A stretch of DNA of 64,000 nucleotides from an uncultured Eubacterium sp. Lineage in GTDB: Bacteria; Bacillota; Clostridia; Lachnospirales; Lachnospiraceae. Both the position numbers and the translations under genes were made by a program. Where the stretch lies: positions 1-64,000 of the forward strand of contig URKY01000010.1 in NCBI GenBank assembly GCA_900548465.1, read 5' to 3'. Shown piece after piece: positions 10,024 through 18,781 of the stretch. Positions within the stretch are counted from its first letter, which is position 1. Each line of letters begins with the position of its first letter. Below the pieces are notes generated by a model. The model was not told the origin of the DNA. It saw only the letters and a program-made list of their open reading frames with translations, and did not search any database.

Positions 10024-11388
10024 TTATCCTATAATTCTTCTTGCTGCACATGGCGAACCCATACCACCGATAATGATACCAGTCTTCTCTGTTGAGGCAT
10101 GTATAATCTGTCCTCCACCTATGTACATAGCAACGTGGCTGATTGTTGATCCACCATATTTGTAGAACAGCAAATCACCTGGTTTCAATGAACTCATTGA
10201 TACTGATCTACCATTATATACCTGTGTATATGAAGATCTGTTCAGTGAATAACCAAAGTGTGCATATACTGACATTGTAAATCCTGAGCAGTCGGTTCCG
10301 TTTGTTAAACTTGATCCACCATATACATATGGGTTTCCAAGGAACTTCTTAGCGTATGCAACTACAGCTGATGCTCCGCCACTGCTTGAGCTGTCACCAT
10401 ATGACTGAGTCTTCTCAGGCTTGCTATATGACTTACTTGAACTGCTGCTTGTATTTGTGTTTGTTCTTGTACTTGTATTAGTTCTTGTGTTTGTATTGCT
10501 GTTTGTATTGCTGTTTGTATCTGTATTGTTTGTGTCGTTATTCTGCTGTTCCTGTTCTCTTTGTTGAGCTTCAAGTTCAGCCTGACGTTCCTGTTCTTCC
10601 TGCTGTTTCTGAGCCTTGATTGCAGCCTTTTCTTCTGCATTCGTTATTGCCGTATCCATGTCAACGCTCATCTTCACATAATCTGATGAAACCCATCCGC
10701 TGACACCTGCTTTAATTTTTACCTTAACCCATTTTCCATCGTTGCTTACTTTCTTAACAACATAGCTTTCGTTATGGTAAACATTAGTTACAACCTCTGC
10801 ATCAGTTGATGTTGTTTTTCTAACGTGAACACCTGTATCCTTTACATTAGCAAAAACATAACCATCATCAAGGGCTGATGTCTGTGCCTTCTGGCCTGTT
10901 ACGAAGTATTCTGACTTTATATAGCCTGTACATTTTCCGGATACAATCTTATACCATCCATTAGATGTCTTTTCTATAATTCTCGCTCCGCAGTTATTGT
11001 AAATCTTTCCAACTCTCTTTGAGTTTGCATTAGGTTTTCTTCTTACATTAACGTAACCTTCTTCACCACCTGCAACTCTTGCAATAGCTATATCAGAAAA
11101 TAATTCATTTTTAGTTTCCTGTTTAGCCTCTGTCTTTGTCTGAGTGTTTGCCTCTGTCTTTGTCTGAGTGTTTGCCTCTGTCTTAGGTGCTGCCTCTTCT
11201 TTTGGAAGAAATGCTGATAAGTCATTTTCGTTTCCTACATTTTCAACATAATCTTCAATAGCCACTGTGGCACCTGCACTAGGTATTTCTGTATTTAATT
11301 CTTCTGCAAATAACGGCTGGGTAAGCGTCATACCCAAAATAAATGCGAACGCACCGCTCGCTATCCTTTTCGCATTATTGCGCATCAT
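10024..11388 (-). CDS. Secreted NlpC/P60 peptidoglycan hydrolase with two SH3b domains
   Basis: 454 residues. An N-terminal signal peptide (basic RNNAKR, then a hydrophobic stretch, cleavage near PLFAEE) directs export. Two bacterial SH3 domains follow (about 105-165 and 175-240), then a Gln/Glu-rich helix (about 250-285) and an Asn/Thr/Ser-rich linker (about 285-335). The C-terminal NlpC/P60 domain has its catalytic Cys in GTDCSGF, His in SHVAMYIGGG and a third polar residue near IIHAS, so it should cleave D-Glu-diaminopimelate bonds in peptidoglycan. The sequence TKTEAN is repeated in the early linker. GGAGG precedes the start. Confidence 0.93.
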   Translation of the reverse strand: MMRNNAKRIASGAFAFILGMTLTQPLFAEELNTEIPSAGATVAIEDYVENVGNENDLSAFLPKEEAAPKTEANTQTKTEANTQTKTEAKQETKNELFSDIAIARVAGGEEGYVNVRRKPNANSKRVGKIYNNCGARIIEKTSNGWYKIVSGKCTGYIKSEYFVTGQKAQTSALDDGYVFANVKDTGVHVRKTTSTDAEVVTNVYHNESYVVKKVSNDGKWVKVKIKAGVSGWVSSDYVKMSVDMDTAITNAEEKAAIKAQKQQEEQERQAELEAQQREQEQQNNDTNNTDTNSNTNSNTNTRTNTSTRTNTNTSSSSSKSYSKPEKTQSYGDSSSSGGASAVVAYAKKFLGNPYVYGGSSLTNGTDCSGFTMSVYAHFGYSLNRSSYTQVYNGRSVSMSSLKPGDLLFYKYGGSTISHVAMYIGGGQIIHASTEKTGIIIGGMGSPCAARRIIG

Positions 11389-11610
11389 ATATATCTATCC
11401 TCCAAACATTCCTTGTTTATTCTAAATATTACAATTATGTTACAACTATATCATTACTGTTATTCCTTGTCAACACTAAATAAGATATTATGTCAATCAT
11501 TATTATGTAAATCTGTGAATTTTGTGTGAACTCCTTTTAGAATTAAGGTCATATGGAAAAACTTAACCTTTTATGCTATTTTATATATATCAAACAGATT
11601 GGAGATTAAA

Positions 11611-12333
11611 ATGAAGAAAACAATTATTGTAACCGGAGTAACCGGTGGTATTGGAAGTCAGATAGCAAGAAAATTTATATTAATGGGTGACATTGTTATT
11701 GGCGTATATAACAACTCTGAATCCGTGGCAATGCAGTTAAAAAAAGAATTTGGAGCTAATCTTCATTTATATAAATGTGATTTATCTGACTTCGACTGTG
11801 GTGAGAAACTACTATTATATATAGAAGAAAAAGGATTACAACCGGATTTATTAATTAACAATGCAGGTATTTCCATTATTGGACTTTTTCAGGATTTAAC
11901 AAAAGATTTCTGGAATAATATTTGGAACACAAATGTCACTTCCGCCATTTCTTTATCAAAGGCATTAATTCCGCTTTTTTTGCGGAATGGGCATGGGAAA
12001 ATAATAAACATTTCTTCCGTGTGGGGCGAACGTGGTGCATCCTGCGAGGTAGCATACTCTGCAACCAAAGGAGCAATTAACTCTTTCACTAAAGCTCTTG
12101 CAAAAGAACTTGCTCCATCTAATATACAGGTTAATGCTCTTTCCTGCGGAATTATTGATACTAAAATGAATTCCCACCTGTCTTCGGAAGATATTTCTTC
12201 CATTATAGAAGAAATACCGGCTGAACGAATGGGAACTCCCCAGGATGTTGCAGATGCAGTTTTATCCCTCACTGACTTCAATTCATACATGACCGGCCAA
12301 ATTATAACAATCGACGGAGGTTGGATGGTATAA
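11611..12333 (+). CDS. Short-chain dehydrogenase/reductase, FabG-like
   Basis: 240 residues from the ATG at 11611, which has GGAG ten bases before it. The NAD(P)-binding motif TGVTGGIG, the NNAGIS motif, the catalytic serine in NISSVWGERG and the YSATKGA Tyr/Lys pair are all present. The closest family is 3-oxoacyl-ACP reductase, but SDRs of this type act on many substrates and no lipid genes lie nearby. It is the only plus-strand gene in this stretch. It ends just before a long inverted repeat carrying a copy of the 3' end of the convergent aldo/keto reductase gene. Confidence 0.85.
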   Translation: MKKTIIVTGVTGGIGSQIARKFILMGDIVIGVYNNSESVAMQLKKEFGANLHLYKCDLSDFDCGEKLLLYIEEKGLQPDLLINNAGISIIGLFQDLTKDFWNNIWNTNVTSAISLSKALIPLFLRNGHGKIINISSVWGERGASCEVAYSATKGAINSFTKALAKELAPSNIQVNALSCGIIDTKMNSHLSSEDISSIIEEIPAERMGTPQDVADAVLSLTDFNSYMTGQIITIDGGWMV

Positions 12334-12335
12334 GC

Positions 12336-12650
12336 GACGAGGATATGGAATATTTGGACAGAAAATAATTTTGCGCGGACATATTTAATGGGCAGATGGC
12401 TCTATTGAATAACTTAGCAACATTTGTAATAAAAAAGCAGAGAAAAATAGGAGAAAAAAATTGATTTCCGAATCAATTTTTTAAATGTACTGAGTCTGAA
12501 AAACATCAGTTTTTCAGGCGAATTACATTGGTACTCTTATTTTTCCCTGTTTTTTTATTTTTAAATGTCTAAGTTATGAACCAGAGCCATCTGCCCATTA
12601 AATATGTCCACGCAAAATTATTTTCTGTCCAAATATTCCATATCCTCGTC
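12336..12650. repeat. Long inverted repeat with a duplicated 3' end of the aldo/keto reductase gene
   Basis: Arms 12336-12403 and 12583-12650 (68 bases) are inverted copies with a single mismatch. Imperfect similarity continues inward through ATAACTTAG and AAAAATA blocks for roughly 45 more bases per arm. The right arm contains the last codons and stop of the aldo/keto reductase gene. The left arm therefore carries an extra, non-functional copy of that gene end (DEDMEYLDRK and stop) beside the SDR gene. The 179-base centre has two further hairpins. Confidence 0.9.
12454..12483. terminator. Bidirectional terminator-like hairpin inside the inverted repeat
   Basis: AATTGATT and AATCAATT pair around CCG, with an A run before and a T run after, so it can act on both strands for the convergent SDR and aldo/keto reductase genes. 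A second hairpin, CTGAAAAAC with GTTTTTCAG, lies just after at about 12496-12517. Confidence 0.6.
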
Positions 12651-13421
12651 ACTTATTACAAAATCAACCTGTGCGTTTGATATAATTCGTGCCTCCTTTG
12701 TTGATTTTGGAATTACTACAGCGTTTTTCTGGATGCAGTAGCGTACGCAAATCTGTGGAATTGTTGCATTGTATTTTTCTGCTATTTTCGAAATGTATTC
12801 ATCTTCTACAAGTCCTCCCGTTGCCAGTGGCGAATATGCCATAAGTTGAATATCGTTTTCTTTACATTTTTTTACTATGTGTTCCTGTCTGTTTCCAATA
12901 TGAAAACAAATCTGATCAACCATTGGTACAATAGTTCCATTATCAAGCAGAGGTTTAATATGTTCAGGTGCAAAGTTTGAGACACCTATAGCCTTTGCTT
13001 TTCCACTTATATATATTTCTTCCAAGGCCCTCCAGCTGTCAATATTCCCCTGGGTGCAATCCATTCCCATTCGCTCCCAAGGCCATGGTGCGTGGATAAG
13101 GTACAGGTCTATGTAATCCAATCCCAAATCTGACAATGATTCCTCAAAACATTTTTTTGCTACGTCATATTCTTTGCATTCGGCAGGAAGTTTCGTTGTT
13201 ACAAATACTTCTTCTCGAGATATTCCGAAGTCTTTAATGGCTTTTCCTACACTTTTTTCATTTCCATAAGCTTTTGCCGTATCAATATGTCTGTAACCAT
13301 TCTTCAATGCAAACATAACTGAATTATACGCTTCTTCCCCATCAGGTATCTGCCACGTTCCAAGTCCGATTTTGGGAATTTTTACTCCATTGGATAAAGT
13401 AAATGTTTCATTTAAAATCAT
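12618..13421 (-). CDS. Aldo/keto reductase
   Basis: 267 residues, NADPH-dependent carbonyl reductase family. The catalytic set is visible: Asp in HIDTAKAYGNE, Tyr in the same block, Lys in VTTKLPAE and His in LIHAPWPWE. The C-terminal IPKSTKEARI block is the cofactor phosphate site. The substrate is unknown; the best sequence fit is the 2,5-diketo-gluconate reductase/YvgN group. It is last in a minus-strand run that includes a cupin and a pectate-lyase-fold protein, so a role in sugar breakdown is plausible. Its 3' end lies inside the long inverted repeat. Confidence 0.88.
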   Translation of the reverse strand: MILNETFTLSNGVKIPKIGLGTWQIPDGEEAYNSVMFALKNGYRHIDTAKAYGNEKSVGKAIKDFGISREEVFVTTKLPAECKEYDVAKKCFEESLSDLGLDYIDLYLIHAPWPWERMGMDCTQGNIDSWRALEEIYISGKAKAIGVSNFAPEHIKPLLDNGTIVPMVDQICFHIGNRQEHIVKKCKENDIQLMAYSPLATGGLVEDEYISKIAEKYNATIPQICVRYCIQKNAVVIPKSTKEARIISNAQVDFVISDEDMEYLDRK

Positions 13422-13431
13422 AGTTTTCCTC

Positions 13432-13786
13432 CTATTTAATCAATCCATTTTCATATTCCATAATTCTATATGGTGTTCCTACATTACTTGTAGCTTCACC
13501 CTGATCATTAACTCCATGAGTTATCTGACCTTTGTCATGCAAATTAACTGTAACCACATTGTGAAGGGCTACTCCCTTTCTCTTAGGAACTTCAACTGCA
13601 CTGAATTGTTCAATATCAGCTCTATAATTGCAACAGTATACTCCTATTCCGTATCCGTTGAATGTCTTAACATTATCCGCAACTTTAACAGAGGCATAAC
13701 CGTTGACTTTTCCATTATGACTCTTATATTCATCCTGATCCGGTACGTCATAAGAGAACAATCAACAGATACATATATTTCTTCAT
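13432..13786 (-). pseudogene. Remnant of a secreted GH55/pectate-lyase-like protein: signal-peptide start fused out of frame to a C-terminal fragment
   Basis: A GAGGAG site at 13801-13806 precedes ATG at 13786. This opens a twelve-codon frame (MKKYMYLLIVLL) that looks like the start of a signal peptide and stops at TGA. One base out of frame, 109 codons follow (13432-13761) containing FNGYGIGVYCCNY and HVVNDQG-like text (THGVNDQGEAT). From memory this resembles the C-terminus of GH55-like pectin-lyase-fold glycosidases, although those comparisons could not be run. The simplest reading is a gene that lost its middle and then shifted frame. It lies between the intact 977-residue gene and the aldo/keto reductase gene. 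Confidence 0.6.
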
Positions 13787-13796
13787 AAATTTTTCT

Positions 13797-16730
13797 CTAA
13801 CTCCTCTTTACCAGATAGACCGAATGCCTTGTACAGACAAACAGACTATTTCCCTTTTCGCCTCCAAAATCAAATGTAGTAGGCCTCTCCGGAAGTCTTA
13901 TTATTCCGGAAACTTTTCCTTCCTCATAAACCTTTATATTGTCATCACCTACGTAAATTTTGTTATTAAATTTCTTAACCCTGTAATCACCTTCTTCAAT
14001 GATAGGTACAGGATTCTTCAGCAAACCATCCTTTGTAATGTCACACATCCAGACTCTTTTGTACATCTCATCCACAGAATAAAGTTTTCTTCCGGGCTTT
14101 GATCTTGACAGATTGTTTGCTCTCATTAAATCATAAAGACAAGGTATAATCGTAACTCCGTCAGGAGCAAGAAATGCTTTCTTAGGATTATACTGTACTA
14201 CCTGTTCAAAATCCGTACTGTCTCTCCAACGGTTTCCCGGATACAAAACTCTGCCGGGTTCCAAGTCTCCTATGTTCATCTTGTGTAATTTTTCAATTTC
14301 ACCATTTCTGTCAATGGTAAATGCCACCACCATAGCTCTGCTGTCATACCAAAATCCATAAGAAGTCCCATAACTGTCGGGTGGCAGAACATTGGTTATT
14401 TCTCTTCCCCTTAAGGTTGCTCCCTTGGGAATAGAATATTCCCCAATTACGATTATATTATCTCTTGTATCAAATCCTATAGAATTAATCTTAAATGGTG
14501 ACTCAAAAATCATAGTCATCTCTAACGTTTTTCCGTCTATTCTATAAATCTTCTTATCCATACTGTCTAAGAAATAGAAATTTCCTTTACCATCACAAGT
14601 GCATCCGTCAGCAAATCTGAAACCTGAATATAATTTTTCGCTATCAGAACCTGTTCCTGTAATTGTTTCAATTTCCTCAACTACTTCCTGCTCCTTTTTT
14701 CTCACAAGTGCACCATCTGAATTTCCCGTAATTTCAATGCGTGCAGCCTGCCAAGGGCGAAGTTCTATTCCCGAATTAACATCAAAAAGGAAATTATCCA
14801 TGGTATACTTCATTTGGGAATAATTGTGTACGTTTAAAAACTTTACATTGGTACAATTCCATGTTTTCACGCAATACGGAAATGGTTTTTGCACAAATAC
14901 TGTTCTAAAACAGTAGGTTGTTGCAAATGTAATATTATTGCAATTATGTAATTCTATTGGAAGTGCAAACTCGCCTTCCGCCTTCTCCTCTTCACTTTGG
15001 AATCCATATATAGTAATATTTGATGCATTTATCATTCTGATTTCACATCTGGCATGATGTTCGAGAGAGATACAATACATCTTAATTGGTGTACTTGTAT
15101 TTTGGATCTGGATACCTGCACTTACATATGGACTGGCAGACCAGATATCTTTAAATATTCCTCCGCCTCCATCCCTGATTAACAGGCTTGGATACTGGTA
15201 ATCCCAGATTCTTTCTAAATGTGCATCTCTGGCTCTGCCTTCATCATAAGGCATCTTAAAGGCTCCTGTACCTTCAACCAGGTCTCCATGTCCACCAAAG
15301 AACTTCACATCATTAATATATGATTCTTCATTTGCTCTCCACATAACACCGCACGCTTTAGGATTTCGTCCTCCTGTGTTAACTCCCAGTCCGAATAATA
15401 TATTTTTTCCTTTGGATGACTTAATAAATGGTTTTACTTTTCCAAATCCCGTAAACTTCTCTGCATTTTCTTTTAAAATCAACTGAGTGGATACAGGATT
15501 CATACCAATAAATGTTGTGTTTTCTTCTAGTTCGATTGTATCAGTAAATATATAGTCTCCCTGTGGGAAATATATTGTTTCATATTTTTCTACGGCATTT
15601 TTAAGAGCCTGTGTATCATCTGTTATTCCGTCACCCTTTAATCCTACTTCTTTTGCATTAATCCATGTGGACATTTCCGGAAGTGCCGGTAAATTAGTGT
15701 TCAAAATTGAATAGTCAACTTCTCTGGCGTATCTGTATATCTCGTCATGTAACTGTTTGTCAGGATTTACATCTGTCGCCACTACTCCATGAACATACTT
15801 CTTTAATTCACACTGATAATCCTCATTGGCTATTTTCTTTTCGGTATCTTTAAATTCAACAATGTTTTCGACGCTTTTCAAATAACAGTTTTTCAGGTTA
15901 ATTGTAGTCATTTGATTTTTTCCCTGAGCAATATCCAAAAGGGTACTCATATCTTCAAAAACAGAATTTTCTATTATAAGTTTTTCAAAATATCCTTTAT
16001 CAACATCAATAAATTTTGAGGTGTTTCTACTATAGCATCTGATGATGTTAAGACCTGCTTCTCTTGTTCTGATGGCTGCAGTTTTTTGTCCGTTAAATCT
16101 TGTGTCCACCATTACAAAAGGCCATCCCGGAGAACATTTTGTTGTAATTATTCCATACTGACCTCCGTTAATGTAAATATCCTCCATTTCATTACCCACA
16201 TCATAAATTCCTGCCATACCGGACATAACATTAATGTCGATGTGGTTTATAAAACAATGTTGTGCATAATGAGTTCTAAAAGCTACTGCAAATGGATTTC
16301 CTTCTCCAAGCCTAACATTGACATTAGAAATGGCACTGTAAAAGGTTCCCGGATTTGCATCACCTATTTTGCTTTCATCTTTCTCCATTGCGTTAGTAAA
16401 CCAAAACAGGTATTTAAGTCCACCTTTTTGTTCCGGATGTTCTCTGTCAAAGCCTTCTGCATTATCCTTTAGTATAAATTCAGGCCTTATGTTTCCATAT
16501 CCGATAATTCTTACCGCCTTTGGAACATAAATCGTTTTACTAAGAAGATATTTTCCTTCCGGCACAAAAAGCACACCATATCCCTGTTTTTCTACAACAG
16601 AATATATAGCTTTTTGAAGTTCTTTGCTTACGTCCTTTGTTCCATCATTTTCAATGTCAAAAAATTCCTTAGTAAAATATGTAGCTTTTTCGTCTTGCAA
16701 TATTTCCTTATAATATGATAATCCGTCCAT
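13797..16730 (-). CDS. Double pectate-lyase-fold protein with C-terminal beta-propeller-like region
   Basis: 977 residues, no obvious signal peptide, so probably cytoplasmic. Two copies of a pectate-lyase-3/GH55-like segment are seen. The first is around DFFDIENDGTKDVSKELQKA and FVPEGKYLLSKTIYVP (about 20-330). The second is around LKGDGITDDTQALKNAVEKY and YFPQGDYIFTDTIEL (about 355-690). The last ~280 residues, beginning near YSGFRFADGCTCDGKGNFYF, resemble an SMP-30/NHL-type propeller. The catalytic activity is unknown. It is followed by the gene remnant and preceded by a cupin gene, suggesting a polysaccharide or uronate-related job. The start follows AAAGGT. Confidence 0.75.
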   Translation of the reverse strand: MDGLSYYKEILQDEKATYFTKEFFDIENDGTKDVSKELQKAIYSVVEKQGYGVLFVPEGKYLLSKTIYVPKAVRIIGYGNIRPEFILKDNAEGFDREHPEQKGGLKYLFWFTNAMEKDESKIGDANPGTFYSAISNVNVRLGEGNPFAVAFRTHYAQHCFINHIDINVMSGMAGIYDVGNEMEDIYINGGQYGIITTKCSPGWPFVMVDTRFNGQKTAAIRTREAGLNIIRCYSRNTSKFIDVDKGYFEKLIIENSVFEDMSTLLDIAQGKNQMTTINLKNCYLKSVENIVEFKDTEKKIANEDYQCELKKYVHGVVATDVNPDKQLHDEIYRYAREVDYSILNTNLPALPEMSTWINAKEVGLKGDGITDDTQALKNAVEKYETIYFPQGDYIFTDTIELEENTTFIGMNPVSTQLILKENAEKFTGFGKVKPFIKSSKGKNILFGLGVNTGGRNPKACGVMWRANEESYINDVKFFGGHGDLVEGTGAFKMPYDEGRARDAHLERIWDYQYPSLLIRDGGGGIFKDIWSASPYVSAGIQIQNTSTPIKMYCISLEHHARCEIRMINASNITIYGFQSEEEKAEGEFALPIELHNCNNITFATTYCFRTVFVQKPFPYCVKTWNCTNVKFLNVHNYSQMKYTMDNFLFDVNSGIELRPWQAARIEITGNSDGALVRKKEQEVVEEIETITGTGSDSEKLYSGFRFADGCTCDGKGNFYFLDSMDKKIYRIDGKTLEMTMIFESPFKINSIGFDTRDNIIVIGEYSIPKGATLRGREITNVLPPDSYGTSYGFWYDSRAMVVAFTIDRNGEIEKLHKMNIGDLEPGRVLYPGNRWRDSTDFEQVVQYNPKKAFLAPDGVTIIPCLYDLMRANNLSRSKPGRKLYSVDEMYKRVWMCDITKDGLLKNPVPIIEEGDYRVKKFNNKIYVGDDNIKVYEEGKVSGIIRLPERPTTFDFGGEKGNSLFVCTRHSVYLVKRS

Positions 16731-16745
16731 TCACTTACCTTTCAT

Positions 16746-17081
16746 TTATAAAATATGATTTGGTACAACTGCGTACATTACAAAATCTTCATCTTTATCA
16801 TTTCTCATTCCATGGCTGTGTCCCATTGGACAATAATGAACCATTCCCGGCTTTAATATTTCCTCTTTTCCATCCATAATTACAACAGCTTCACCTGATA
16901 AAGCAAAAACTACCTCACTGTTTTTTTCATGGGTATGTATTCCTATTGAAGCTCCCGGAATTAATGTTCCCTTCATAAGTTTTAAATTGTCATCAACATG
17001 CATTTTTGCACTAATCTGTTTCTCCCCGCCATAAAAATTAGGAATTACTGTGTCTTCCATGTCCGAAAATTTAAAAATCAT
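16746..17081 (-). CDS. Small cupin-domain protein
   Basis: 111 residues forming one cupin barrel. Metal-ligand motifs are present: HTHEKNSEVVFALSGEA supplies two His and a Glu, and MGHSHGM supplies a fourth His. Such proteins bind or isomerise small sugars or acids; KdgF in pectin breakdown is one known example with this fold. The start overlaps the end of the alarmone synthetase gene by 11 bases and the pectate-lyase-fold gene follows 15 bases later, so they are probably co-transcribed. The exact reaction cannot be told. Confidence 0.8.
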   Translation of the reverse strand: MIFKFSDMEDTVIPNFYGGEKQISAKMHVDDNLKLMKGTLIPGASIGIHTHEKNSEVVFALSGEAVVIMDGKEEILKPGMVHYCPMGHSHGMRNDKDEDFVMYAVVPNHIL

Positions 17082-17772
17082 CTCCTATTACCTTTCCTCT
17101 CTCTATTTTTTTCTTAATGCTTTCCATTTTTTTGTCCAGTTCAGCACTCTTGTTTGCACAATCCACCAGATCAACTGACAGTTTTTCCAGCAGTTCCGCA
17201 TCAATGTTCTTTTTATATCTGAGTTTGTGTTCAAGGCTTGCCCAAAAGTCCATTGCTATTGTTCTAAGCTGCACTTCAACTTTCATAGGTCTTTTTTCAT
17301 TTTCAAGGAAAATTGGGACTTCAACTATTAAGTGTAAGCTTCTATATCCGCTTTCCTTTGGATGTTTGATATAATCTTTTCTTTCTATTAATGTTACGTC
17401 ATCCTGTTGTAGCAGGCAGTCTGCCATTTTGTAAATATCCTCTTCAAAAGAACACACTACCCTGATTCCTGCAATATCCGTTATATTCTCTTCTATTGCA
17501 TCTGTGGTAAATGGCAGTTCCTTCTTTCTCAGTTTTTTCATTATACTGTCCGGAGACTTAAGCCTTGATTTAATAGCCTCAATTGGGTTCTCATCATAAT
17601 GTAATGAAAACTGTTCGTTTAAAACTTTAAATTTCGTTTCAACTTCCATTATTGCACACTTATAGTAAGACATTAGTCTGTTATATGGCAGTGTGCCTTC
17701 TTTTATTTTTTCCAGATGTTCCGTCTTTGTAAGTTCTCTGAAAAAATGTTCCTGTAAATGTTTAATTATCAT
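17071..17772 (-). CDS. Small alarmone synthetase (RelA/SpoT-domain GTP pyrophosphokinase, RelQ/YjbM-like)
   Basis: 233 residues, a stand-alone RelA/SpoT synthetase domain lacking hydrolase and TGS/ACT parts. It would make (p)ppGpp from GTP/GDP and ATP. Signatures: RLKSPDSIMKK (early ATP region), the ITDIAGIRVVCSF motif, YRSLHLIVEVPIF and EVQLRTIAMDFWASLEHKLRYK. The Y-R-S-L-H and E-x-Q-x-R-T motifs are the catalytic core. AGGAG precedes the ATG. It heads the cupin/pectate-lyase run and sits downstream of the repeat-filled gap after nrdD. Confidence 0.9.
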   Translation of the reverse strand: MIIKHLQEHFFRELTKTEHLEKIKEGTLPYNRLMSYYKCAIMEVETKFKVLNEQFSLHYDENPIEAIKSRLKSPDSIMKKLRKKELPFTTDAIEENITDIAGIRVVCSFEEDIYKMADCLLQQDDVTLIERKDYIKHPKESGYRSLHLIVEVPIFLENEKRPMKVEVQLRTIAMDFWASLEHKLRYKKNIDAELLEKLSVDLVDCANKSAELDKKMESIKKKIERGKVIGDDF

Positions 17773-17933
17773 TTTCTTCTCCTGCTTTTAGCACAAAAAA
17801 GCCCTTTGTTTTACAACAAATCCGACCTTCTTTTGCTATATTTTTTGTACCTTTTCTTAATTTTCCGTCCCTTAATCATTAAGAATTATTATATCATTTT
17901 TTTGATAAATAGTATACTGCTCTATTGAAGATA

Positions 17934-18234
17934 AATTACACATGTTGTTTTCTTCCTCTTTATTGCTTTCCGGTTTCAATTCATTTGCGGGGAAGTCCAC
18001 CTGTGCCACACGGATTGTTATTTTCTTGCTTTTTTGTTGCTTTCCGCCTACGAATTTACTCGCGGGAAGCCCATGATTGCCACACGGATTGTTATTTTCT
18101 TGCTTTTTTGTTGCTTTCCGCTACCCGCACCCCGGGGTCAGCACTATAGATTACCACACGCATATGATATATTCGAATTTTTTGTTGCTTTCTCTCTTTA
18201 AATTTACTTACGAAGAGCCCACCAGCGCCACACG
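17934..18234. repeat. Tandem array A, about four 74-base units
   Basis: The phase mark CCACAC recurs at 18006, 18080, 18154 and 18228, i.e. exactly every 74 bases. The best-conserved part is TTGTTATTTTCTTGCTTTTT followed by TTGCTTTCCGCC. A diverged single copy of this part occurs at 48727-48783 in another intergenic region, so the element is dispersed. Confidence 0.85.
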
Positions 18235-18242
18235 GAATGATT

Positions 18243-18531
18243 TTACACTTTTTTTGAAATTATAATGTTTTTTTACGTAATACAGTTGTTGTCCCTGCTC
18301 TGCTAGGAATACTATTACACTTTTTTGAGATTATAAATGTCTTTTTTACGTAATTCAGTCGCAGCTCATGCTCTGCCGAGAATCAATTTACACTTTTTTG
18401 AGATTATAAATGCGTTTTTACGTAATTCATTCACACTTCACGCTCTGCTGAGAATACTATTACACTTTTTTGAGATTATAAATGCGTTTTTACGTAATTC
18501 ATTCACACCTCATGCTCTGTCAGGAATCAAT
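18243..18531. repeat. Tandem array B, four 72-73-base units
   Basis: TTACAC marks recur at 18243, 18315, 18388, 18460 and 18532. Each unit holds CACTTTTTTGAGATTATAAA, then GTTTTTACGTAATTCA, then CTCTGCTGAGAAT-like text. The palindrome TTACGTAA or a one-base variant is in each unit. It adjoins array A without a gap; a distant relation between the units is possible but not clear. Confidence 0.85.
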
Positions 18532-18666
18532 TTACACAAATCAAAACATATTATGATTTATTTGTGTAATTTCTTATTCTTTCAAAAACATATAATGAAC
18601 AATTTACACAAATTCAATATTTCAATTTAATTTTTACGTAATCACTGGCAAAATCATATTTAGAAA

Positions 18667-18711
18667 GGCTGTTGCGTTGTGAGTTCCGATTTAATCACTA
18701 ACGCAACAGCC
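18667..18711. terminator. Stem-loop after nrdD
   Basis: GGCTGTTGCGTT and AACGCAACAGCC form a 12-base perfect stem around a 21-base loop, 71 bases past the nrdD stop codon. The T run on the minus strand is weak (CCTTTCT), so it may act as an mRNA 3'-end stabiliser as well as a terminator. Confidence 0.6.
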
Positions 18712-18781
18712 CATTATTTTATAAAATATCTCGCAAATTTTTTTCGGATTTTTTCCAGTTATTTCCGGTTATTATGTGTTT

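Larger units (their letters stand above)
17773..18781. other. 1-kb non-coding gap filled mostly with two tandem-repeat arrays
   Basis: Between nrdD and the alarmone synthetase. From ~17934 to 18234 a 74-base unit is repeated, and from ~18243 to 18531 a 72-73-base unit. Around 18540-18600 comes an AT-rich tail with a TTTACACAAAT/ATTTGTGTAA inverted pair, then the nrdD terminator at 18667-18711. ORFs in the region are repeat by-products without ribosome sites. Confidence 0.7.

Noticed and set aside
10362..10640. 92-codon Gln/Arg-rich ORF within the NlpC/P60 gene
   Set aside because: It is the shifted reading of the low-complexity linker of the real gene.
17934..18531. CRISPR array
   Set aside because: The units are tandem without unique spacers, units are 72-74 bases, and no cas gene is near.
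18337..18630. 97-codon ORF with internal repeats in array B
   Set aside because: It is produced by the 72-base repeat read in a frame without stops; no ribosome site and no coding signal.
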